Origin: Tatumella ptyseos
GTDB taxonomy: Bacteria; Pseudomonadota; Gammaproteobacteria; Enterobacterales; Enterobacteriaceae
Length of the DNA: 64,000 nt
Direction of reading: 5' to 3'
Assembly: GCF_030552895.1 (NCBI RefSeq)
Contig: NZ_CP130649.1
Span: 496,001 to 560,000 of the forward strand
The notes below the pieces were generated by a model. It did no database searches and was not told where the DNA came from. It worked only from the letters and a program-made list of their open reading frames with translations. Positions 57,252 through 64,000 of the stretch are shown piece by piece; position 1 is the stretch's first letter, and every line of letters begins with the position of its first letter. The position numbers and the translations under genes are program-made.

Positions 57252-59489
57252 ATGAGTGTAATCACGCAGGACGGTGTCGAGCGCCGCGCACTACACGAAT
57301 TTACTGAGAATTCTTATCTCAATTATTCGATGTATGTCATTATGGATCGCGCATTGCCTTATATTGGAGACGGCCTTAAACCGGTACAGCGTCGCATCAT
57401 TTATGCGATGTCAGAATTGGGCCTCAATGCCAGTGCAAAATTTAAAAAGTCGGCGCGTACTGTCGGTGATGTGCTCGGTAAGTACCATCCTCACGGTGAT
57501 AGCGCCTGTTATGAAGCCATGGTGCTCATGGCACAACCTTTCTCCTATCGTTACCCGCTAATCGATGGGCAAGGTAACTGGGGGGCGCCTGATGATCCCA
57601 AGTCTTTTGCTGCCATGCGTTATACAGAGTCAAGACTCTCTAAATATGCGCAAACCTTATTAGCAGAGTTGGGGCAGGGAACGGTCGATTTTATTCCTAA
57701 TTTCGATGGCACGCTTGAGCAGCCGAAAATGTTGCCTGCGCGTTTACCCAACATCTTACTTAATGGCACGACCGGTATTGCGGTAGGCATGGCAACAGAT
57801 ATCCCGCCGCATAACTTGCGCGAAGTGGCCCAAGCGACCATATCGCTTATCGATAAACCTGAGACATCCTTAGAAGCACTTCTCGATATTGTGCAAGGTC
57901 CAGATTTCCCGACGGAAGCGGAAATCATTACACCACGTAAAGAGATCCGTAAAATTTACGAAACGGGGCGCGGGAGTATCCGCCAGCGCGCGGTTTGGCA
58001 AATGGAAGACGGTGAAATTGTCGTCACAGCTTTACCTCATCAAGCATCGGGTTCGAAGGTATTGGAACAGATCGCGACTCAGATGCGTAATAAAAAGCTA
58101 CCTATGGTCGAAGATCTTCGCGATGAATCTGACCATCAAAGCCCGACTCGTATCGTAATAGTGCCGCGTTCAAATCGTGTTGATAGTGAAGCATTAATGA
58201 ATCACCTTTTTGCTACCACCGATTTAGAAAAAAGCTATCGTGTTAACTTGAATATGATTGGCTTAGATAACCGACCAGCGGTTAAAAACTTACGAGAAAT
58301 CCTCAGTGAGTGGCTAGTGTATCGACGTGACACAGTACGTCGTCGCTTATCGTATCGTTTAGAAAAAGTCTTAAATCGCTTACATATTTTAGAAGGCCTA
58401 CTGGTCGCTTTCTTGAATATCGATGAAGTCATTGAAATCATTCGCAATGAGGATGAGCCTAAACCTGCATTAATCGCTCGCTTCGGGCTAAGTGAGACTC
58501 AAGCTGAAGCTATTCTCGAATTAAAACTTCGTCATCTCGCCCGTCTTGAGGAAATGAAGATTCGCGGTGAACAAGACGATCTCGAAAAAGAGCGCGATGA
58601 ACTTCAAGCACTCTTAGCTTCAGACCGTAAAATGAACACGTTACTGAAGAGAGAGTTACAAGCCGATGCTAAGTTGTATGGCGACGACCGCCGTTCACCT
58701 CTGCAAGAGCGAAGCGAAGCTAAAGCAATTAGCGAAACAGATTTAGTTCCTTCTGAACCGGTGACTGTTGTGCTGTCACAAATGGGCTGGATTCGTGCTG
58801 CACGAGGCCATGATATCGACCCAACAGGATTAAGCTATAAAGCAGGAGATAGTTACTTAGCCTCAGCAAAGGGTAAGAGTAACCAACCCGTCAGCGTAAT
58901 TGATTCTACTGGCCGTAGTTATACCTTAGATCCGAGTACTCTTCCTTCTGCTCGAGGGCAGGGAGAACCAATCACTGGTAAAATTACCCCGCCTCCAGGG
59001 GCGACCGTTCAACAGGTATTGATGGAAGCAGATGATACCCAATTACTGATGGCATCCGATGCGGGTTATGGTTTTATCTGTACCTTTGCAGACTTACAAT
59101 CACGGACTAAATCAGGTAAGGCCTTACTGACATTACCTGATCAATCGAAAGTCATGACGCCACAAATTATTGATCCCAATAACGATCAGTTACTGGTGAT
59201 TACTGAAGCGGGTCGAATGCTGATGTTCTCTGTCAAAGATCTTCCTCAATTATCGAAAGGAAAGGGAAATAAAATAATTTCCATTCCAAGCGCCGATTTC
59301 ACGGCCGGGAAAGACAAACTGTTATGGCTACTTTTATTAAACGAACAAAATAGCGTTACGCTTTATGTCGGTAAACGTAAGCTGAAACTTCGTAGTGAAG
59401 AGTTACAGAAATTCAAAGCAGAGAGAGGCCGTAAAGGGACATTATTACCGCGGGGATTACAACGTATTGACCGGGTTGATATTGAATAA
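57252..59489 (+). CDS. parC: DNA topoisomerase IV subunit A ParC
   Basis: The 745-residue product is the DNA-breaking subunit of topoisomerase IV. The active-site tyrosine is Tyr124 in [10 protein letters not shown]. The quinolone region reads [11 protein letters not shown], with Ser84 and Glu88 equal to E. coli Ser80 and Glu84, the fluoroquinolone-sensitive type. The C-terminal beta-pinwheel begins around residue 500. The ATG follows GAGGAAA. plsC and ftsP follow, the same order as in E. coli. Confidence 0.98.
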   Translation: MSVITQDGVERRALHEFTENSYLNYSMYVIMDRALPYIGDGLKPVQRRIIYAMSELGLNASAKFKKSARTVGDVLGKYHPHGDSACYEAMVLMAQPFSYRYPLIDGQGNWGAPDDPKSFAAMRYTESRLSKYAQTLLAELGQGTVDFIPNFDGTLEQPKMLPARLPNILLNGTTGIAVGMATDIPPHNLREVAQATISLIDKPETSLEALLDIVQGPDFPTEAEIITPRKEIRKIYETGRGSIRQRAVWQMEDGEIVVTALPHQASGSKVLEQIATQMRNKKLPMVEDLRDESDHQSPTRIVIVPRSNRVDSEALMNHLFATTDLEKSYRVNLNMIGLDNRPAVKNLREILSEWLVYRRDTVRRRLSYRLEKVLNRLHILEGLLVAFLNIDEVIEIIRNEDEPKPALIARFGLSETQAEAILELKLRHLARLEEMKIRGEQDDLEKERDELQALLASDRKMNTLLKRELQADAKLYGDDRRSPLQERSEAKAISETDLVPSEPVTVVLSQMGWIRAARGHDIDPTGLSYKAGDSYLASAKGKSNQPVSVIDSTGRSYTLDPSTLPSARGQGEPITGKITPPPGATVQQVLMEADDTQLLMASDAGYGFICTFADLQSRTKSGKALLTLPDQSKVMTPQIIDPNNDQLLVITEAGRMLMFSVKDLPQLSKGKGNKIISIPSADFTAGKDKLLWLLLLNEQNSVTLYVGKRKLKLRSEELQKFKAERGRKGTLLPRGLQRIDRVDIE

Positions 59490-59623
59490 TCTTTTTACTC
59501 TGCGAAATAGAGAAAGCTAAGGTAAGGAGTATCGTGTAGAGAGCTTTTAGCTTATGCGATACCTCTCTTGTTTGAAGAACATTGAAGAGAAGAACGTTTA
59601 CAGTCTTCTTATTTGAGGGTCAT

Positions 59624-60361
59624 ATGCTGTTAATTTTACGAGCGATTATCGTCGTTGTGTATTCTATTTTAGTTTGTATAGTCGGTTGTATATGGTGTCT
59701 TTTTTCACCTCGCAATCCTCGGCATGTGGCGACCTTCGCGCATATGTTCGGTAAATTAAGCCACGTTTTCGGTATTACGCTGGATATTCGTAAGCCTAAA
59801 GGAATTGAGAACGTCGGTAACGCCATCTATATCGCCAATCACCAAAACAATTACGATATGGTAACCGCTGCGAATATGGTCCAAGCACCAACTGTAACCG
59901 TTGGGAAAAAAAGCTTAGCATGGATCCCTTTTTTCGGTCAGTTATATTGGTTAACGGGCAATTTACTGATTGATCGCGACAACAAGGCAAAAGCACACGG
60001 CAGTATCAACCAAGTTGTGGAACAGTTAAAAAATGGTCGTGTATCATTCTGGATGTTTCCAGAAGGAACACGCAGTCGCGGGCGTGGTTTGTTACCGTTT
60101 AAAACCGGAGCTTTTCACGCAGCATTAGCAGCGGGCGTACCGATTATTCCCATCGTCGTCTCGGACACTCATAATCAAATTAAGCTTAACCGACTAAAGA
60201 ATGGTTTAGTGATTGTCGAAATGCTACCGCCAATTGATACTAGCGCTTTCAAAGATCAGTCTGCAAGAAAGTTGACTAATTATTGCCGCGAAGTGATGCA
60301 GCAGAAATTAGATGAATTAAACGCCGAAGTTGCACGTCGTGAAACAGACCGCGTTAATTAA
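59624..60361 (+). CDS. plsC: 1-acyl-sn-glycerol-3-phosphate acyltransferase PlsC
   Basis: The 245-residue membrane enzyme makes phosphatidic acid from lysophosphatidic acid. It has an N-terminal membrane helix, the catalytic NHQNNYDM (HX4D, about residues 72-79) and the FPEGTRSRG substrate motif near residue 145. I start it at the ATG at 59624, with GAGGGT upstream, which gives the same length as E. coli PlsC. It lies between parC and ftsP. Confidence 0.97.
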   Translation: MLLILRAIIVVVYSILVCIVGCIWCLFSPRNPRHVATFAHMFGKLSHVFGITLDIRKPKGIENVGNAIYIANHQNNYDMVTAANMVQAPTVTVGKKSLAWIPFFGQLYWLTGNLLIDRDNKAKAHGSINQVVEQLKNGRVSFWMFPEGTRSRGRGLLPFKTGAFHAALAAGVPIIPIVVSDTHNQIKLNRLKNGLVIVEMLPPIDTSAFKDQSARKLTNYCREVMQQKLDELNAEVARRETDRVN

Positions 60362-60415
60362 TTACGCCTTATATCAAGGCTCACACATTACCGTTTTGTT
60401 TAAGGTTCTTCGTTA

Positions 60416-61852
60416 ATGGCTTTTTCCCGGCGTAAATTTATACAGTATTCAGCGGTGGCAGTGGTCGGTCCGACGTTGCTTCCTAAAACGGTTCTTGCTG
60501 CAGACAACGAGGGGAGTAATCCACTCTATATTCCGCCATTAATCGAGTCCCGCCGTGGACAGCCCATTTTCTTAATGATGCAGGAGGCTCACTGGGCCTT
60601 TAATGGGCGTAACCAGGCTGATTGTATCGGCTTTAATGGCATGTATTTAGGGCCAACCGTGAAGGTTTGGAACGGTGACGATGTTAAGCTGATTTACAGT
60701 AATCGCCTGGCCGAATCTGTCTCCATGATGGTCAGTGGGCTACATGTACCAGGTCCGTTATGTGGTGGTGCGCCGCGTTTGATTTCATCGGAAGTCGATT
60801 GGTCGCCAATTTTACCTATTCGTCAACCGGCGGCCACGCTCTGGTACCATTCTAATACCTATCAGCATGCGGGTTCACAAGTCTACCGTGGTCTCGCTGG
60901 GCTATGGTTAGTTGAAGATGAAGTAAGTAAGCAGTTACCACTCCCTAAGCATTATGGTGTTGATGACATTCCATTGATCATTCAAGACAAGCGCTTAGAT
61001 AACTTTGGCACACCCGTTTATGAAGAGAGCTCAACGCCATTCCTCGGGGATACGCTACTGGTCAATGGTACGCAGAAACCCTATTTCAATGTTTCACGGG
61101 GATGGGTTCGCCTCCGCTTGCTGAATGCCTCAAATGCTCGGCGCTACCTATTACAACTTTCGGATAGCCGACCATTTACGGTGATTGCCGGCGATCAGGG
61201 ATTCATGTCTGCACCCGTCACGACTACCCAGCTCTCTTTAGCTCCTGGTGAACGGCGTGAAGTCTTAATCGATCTTTCAGACGGCCATAACGTTTCTATT
61301 ACGGCCGGAACGGAAGCCACGATCATGGAGAGAATTCGAGGTATCTTCGAACCCTCCACGGTGTTGACGTCAACCTTAGTATTAACGTTAAGGCCAACAG
61401 GGCTATTACCTCTCGTTACGGATAGTGTACCGAGCTCGTTAGTTACTGCGCTTGAGACCGGCCTAACCAGTCAAACGCGTCATATTCGTTTAAATGATTC
61501 ACCGGCAGGAATAAACGATAGAAAATGGGACGTTAAGCGAGTGGACATGACCGTGCAGCAGGGGAGTTTTGAACGGTGGACGGTAGAAGCCGATCTGCCA
61601 CAATCTTTCTCAGCCCAAGGGGCGATGTTCTTGGTCAAGAGCGTTAACGGTGCGCCGCCGATGGTTGAGGATCGTGGCTGGAAAGACACCGTTTGGGTGG
61701 ATGGTAGTGTGGAACTGCTGGTCACCTTCCCTCAAACCTCTTCTGAACATTTCCCTTTTATTTACGGCAGTCAAACGTTGGAGCAATTCGATCAGGGGGC
61801 GGTGGGGCAACTGTTGGTTCAACCTTCTGCCACATCGAGTAACGGTTACTAG
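60416..61852 (+). CDS. ftsP: Cell division protein FtsP (SufI)
   Basis: The 478-residue product is a periplasmic, multicopper-oxidase-like protein that stabilises the divisome under stress. It has a twin-arginine signal (SRRKFIQ, then a hydrophobic run ending at VLAA, near residue 29) and three cupredoxin domains. The copper ligands of true multicopper oxidases are absent, as in E. coli SufI: there is no HxHG near the N-terminus and no HCHxxxH near the C-terminus. It ends at a 9-bp stem terminator. Confidence 0.95.
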   Translation: MAFSRRKFIQYSAVAVVGPTLLPKTVLAADNEGSNPLYIPPLIESRRGQPIFLMMQEAHWAFNGRNQADCIGFNGMYLGPTVKVWNGDDVKLIYSNRLAESVSMMVSGLHVPGPLCGGAPRLISSEVDWSPILPIRQPAATLWYHSNTYQHAGSQVYRGLAGLWLVEDEVSKQLPLPKHYGVDDIPLIIQDKRLDNFGTPVYEESSTPFLGDTLLVNGTQKPYFNVSRGWVRLRLLNASNARRYLLQLSDSRPFTVIAGDQGFMSAPVTTTQLSLAPGERREVLIDLSDGHNVSITAGTEATIMERIRGIFEPSTVLTSTLVLTLRPTGLLPLVTDSVPSSLVTALETGLTSQTRHIRLNDSPAGINDRKWDVKRVDMTVQQGSFERWTVEADLPQSFSAQGAMFLVKSVNGAPPMVEDRGWKDTVWVDGSVELLVTFPQTSSEHFPFIYGSQTLEQFDQGAVGQLLVQPSATSSNGY

Positions 61853-61854
61853 TC

Positions 61855-61876
61855 AAGCCTCCCAGTCGGGAGGCTT
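61855..61876. terminator. Bidirectional terminator between ftsP and dkgA
   Basis: AAGCCTCCC-AGTC-GGGAGGCTT is a perfect 9-bp stem between convergent genes, 3 bp after the ftsP stop and 7 bp from the dkgA stop. Confidence 0.8.
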
Positions 61877-61882
61877 ATAGTG

Positions 61883-62713
61883 TTAGATCTTCTCGAAGGT
61901 ATCAGGTTCTGGACCGAGGCGTTTGCCACTATCTAGAGCGGCAATCGCTTTCAGCTCTTCTTTTTCAAGTTTAAAGTCAAAAACGGCGAAATTTTCATCA
62001 ATGCGTTTAGGGGTGACAGATTTTGGAATCACGATCAACCCACTGTCTAAATGCCAACGGATAACGATTTGCGCAGGTGTTTTCTGATATTTTTTCGCTA
62101 ACGTTTGAATGACCTCTTGATCAAAGACTCCCTCACCACCTTGTGCTAAAGGACTCCACGACTCGGTATGGATTTTATGCAATGCATTCCAAGTGTGTTG
62201 TTGGCGTTGCTGAAATAACGGATGTAATTCGATTTGGTTTACGACGGGCGTAACCCCCGTTTCACGAATAATACGCTCCAGATGTGCCTCTTGGAAATTA
62301 CAGACGCCGATACTTTTAACAAGCCCTTGGCGTTGCAGATCGATCATGCCTTCCCAAGCTTTCACATAATTATCTTGCTGCGGGCAAGGCCAATGCATCA
62401 GGTAAAGATCAACATAATCCAGTTGTAACTTATTCAGACTGGTTTCTAACGCATTCTGCCAATCTGTTTGGTCAGAATTCCAGAGTTTTGTGGTAATGAA
62501 CAAGTCGTCGCGAGCCAATGAAGACTCTTGCAATGCTTGGCCGACACCTTCTTCATTTTTATAAATTGCCGCGGTATCAATTGAACGATAACCGGTATTC
62601 AACGCGTGGGTAACCGCCTCTTTCGTTTGTTCAATCGAAGCTTGCCATACTCCCAAACCAAGTTGTGGCATGGTACGACCATCGTGTAGCGTAACAGTTA
62701 ATTGCTGTGACAT
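61883..62713 (-). CDS. dkgA: 2,5-diketo-D-gluconate reductase A / methylglyoxal reductase DkgA
   Basis: The 276-residue aldo-keto reductase has the catalytic tetrad: Asp in SIDTAAIY, Tyr in the same segment, Lys in TTKLW and His in LMHWP. The NADPH-binding IPKSVTPKRIDEN loop is present near residue 235. It reduces 2,5-diketo-D-gluconate to 2-keto-L-gulonate and also detoxifies methylglyoxal. I choose the ATG at 62713, preceded by AAGGAG. In an organism with periplasmic sugar oxidation, it may reduce re-imported keto-sugars; this is inference. Confidence 0.93.
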   Translation of the reverse strand: MSQQLTVTLHDGRTMPQLGLGVWQASIEQTKEAVTHALNTGYRSIDTAAIYKNEEGVGQALQESSLARDDLFITTKLWNSDQTDWQNALETSLNKLQLDYVDLYLMHWPCPQQDNYVKAWEGMIDLQRQGLVKSIGVCNFQEAHLERIIRETGVTPVVNQIELHPLFQQRQQHTWNALHKIHTESWSPLAQGGEGVFDQEVIQTLAKKYQKTPAQIVIRWHLDSGLIVIPKSVTPKRIDENFAVFDFKLEKEELKAIAALDSGKRLGPEPDTFEKI

Positions 62714-62810
62714 TTTAGGCTCCTTCACTCGATCAAAAGATCATGGACAGTGAGCCTAAGTGTAGTCAAATAAGTCAATTTGTGCAGGCGAACACGACTT
62801 TTCGGAGTCT

Positions 62811-64000
62811 TTACACACTCTCTTTTAGACGAGAGAAGCCTCTTTCTAAATCAGCAATTAAGTCTTGGGGATGTTCCAAACCTATGTGCAGTCTAACCAA
62901 TGTCCCTGTAAAATCGACTTGACCAACGGGACGAATTGCAGCGACCTCTTCCGGTTGGTTAGCTAAGATTAATGATTCAAACCCCCCCCAAGAGTAAGCC
63001 ATACTAAAGTGCTCGAAATGGTCAAGGAAATGGGCAAGCCTTTTAGCATCTAATTTCTCTTTCAGTATGAAAGAGAATAACCCGCTACTCCCTGAAAAAT
63101 CTCGTTGCCAGAAGCTGTGTCCAGGGCACTCTGGCAAGGCCGGATGGTTCACCCGAAAAACGTCATCGCGTTGACTCAGCCATTGTGCGATCTCTATGCT
63201 TGACGATTCGTGTTGGCGTAAACGCACAGCCAGCGTACGTAAACCGCGCGCCGTGACGTAAGCGGTATCGGCATCGACCATTTGGCCCATTAAATAGGAA
63301 TTTTCACGCAGTTGTTCTAGGCAGCGCTCGTTAGCTACGGCCGTCCCAATCATGGCATCTGAGTGACCCACTAAATATTTGGTTCCTGCTTGGATGGAAA
63401 TATCTGCCCCAGCGTCCAATGCCTTAAATAGCACCCCAGCCGCCCAAGTATTATCAACAATGACTACTGCTTGCGGAGCGATGCGGCGCACCGTTGCGAT
63501 AAGGGTAGGGATATCTTGCACTTCCATCGTAATGGAAGAGGGCGATTCTAAAAATACGACTCGTGTTGTGGGACGAAGCCATTGGTCAATCTCTGCACCG
63601 GAAAGGGCAGGGAAATAGGTTGTTTCAACGGCAAGTTTTTTAAGAATGGTTGAGCAAAAATCCTGAGTAGGTTCGTAGACGGATCCGCTTACAAGAATAT
63701 GATCGCCGGCTTCAACGAAAGCGAGGATTGCATTGGCCACTGCCGCGGCACCACAAGGATAAAGCACACAGCCCGCACCGTTCTCCAGTTCAGTCATCGC
63801 GTCTTGTAAAGCAAAGTGCGTCAATGTACCCCGACGACCATAAAAGAGTTCTCTCTTCGCCCGGCCTGCGGTGGCGAGTTTCTTATCGGCTACCGTGGGG
63901 AAAACTAAGGAGGAGGCACGCTGGATCACCGAGTTGACTGCGCCTTGAGTGTAACGTGGTTTACGACCCGCACTTATTAGTGTGGTTTCAATATGTTGCT
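62811..64000 (-). CDS. metC: Cystathionine beta-lyase MetC (5' end outside window)
   Basis: The reading frame is open from the right edge to its stop at 62811, giving 396 residues here. The edge codons read ...[30 protein letters not shown], close to E. coli MetC (395), so only a few N-terminal residues are missing. The enzyme uses pyridoxal phosphate to split cystathionine into homocysteine, pyruvate and ammonia in methionine synthesis. Key parts are [31 protein letters not shown] and the PLP-lysine site [15 protein letters not shown] shorter reading from an internal GTG at 63929 would lose conserved residues and is rejected. Confidence 0.95.
   Translation of the reverse strand, partial: QHIETTLISAGRKPRYTQGAVNSVIQRASSLVFPTVADKKLATAGRAKRELFYGRRGTLTHFALQDAMTELENGAGCVLYPCGAAAVANAILAFVEAGDHILVSGSVYEPTQDFCSTILKKLAVETTYFPALSGAEIDQWLRPTTRVVFLESPSSITMEVQDIPTLIATVRRIAPQAVVIVDNTWAAGVLFKALDAGADISIQAGTKYLVGHSDAMIGTAVANERCLEQLRENSYLMGQMVDADTAYVTARGLRTLAVRLRQHESSSIEIAQWLSQRDDVFRVNHPALPECPGHSFWQRDFSGSSGLFSFILKEKLDAKRLAHFLDHFEHFSMAYSWGGFESLILANQPEEVAAIRPVGQVDFTGTLVRLHIGLEHPQDLIADLERGFSRLKESV

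Overview
The window is a stretch of chromosome from a gammaproteobacterium of the order Enterobacterales, at roughly 47-50% G+C by eye. The right two thirds keep the enterobacterial order of housekeeping blocks: rpsU-dnaG-rpoD with divergent tsaD, plsY/folB, uppP, ygiM-cca, ygiF-glnE-hldE, ubiK, ribB with its FMN riboswitch, ygiD, tolC, nudF-yqiB-cpdA-yqiA-parE, mdaB, parC-plsC-ftsP, dkgA and metC. Compared with E. coli, several genes between these blocks are missing (for example zupT between ribB and ygiD). A membrane fructose-dehydrogenase-type operon, moderate G+C and this compact order suggest an Erwiniaceae member from a sugar-rich plant niche, such as a Tatumella- or Rosenbergiella-like organism. 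That placement is inference.

The left third (1-28 kb) is mostly metabolic and transport accessory genes. An OprD-type porin, an M20 amidohydrolase and an NCS1 permease form a likely uptake-and-hydrolysis cluster (0.1-4.1 kb). Opposite lies a three-gene operon in the order small subunit, triheme cytochrome c, FAD/GMC large subunit (4.2-8.0 kb) that closely resembles membrane-bound D-fructose 5-dehydrogenase. Then come a YdeP-family molybdenum oxidoreductase, a DoxX protein, a tyrosine phosphatase, the zinc-starvation protein ZinT under a striking 45-bp palindrome with a Zur-like core, ProP, PoxB, an aromatic amino acid permease, a three-gene OmpA/DUF2382 stress-type operon, a complete RND efflux operon (adaptor, pump, outer-membrane factor, TetR) with an 18-bp palindromic operator over its promoter, an NCS2 purine permease, YecA and a double-GNAT protein.

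The clearest foreign-looking segment is 46.95-49.23 kb. It is an AT-rich two-gene unit between ribB and ygiD. The first gene encodes a 608-residue protein with a coiled-coil N-terminus, a central beta-rich part, a degenerate LysM-like segment and a glycine-zipper hydrophobic C-terminus. The second gene overlaps it by 4 bp and encodes a 151-residue membrane protein. The pair reads like a pore-forming antibacterial effector with its immunity protein. This is the best candidate for an undescribed system here.

I saw no tRNA or rRNA genes, insertion sequences, CRISPR arrays or prophage genes. Both edges are ordinary: the left edge is non-coding sequence upstream of the porin gene, and the right edge cuts the 5' end of metC.
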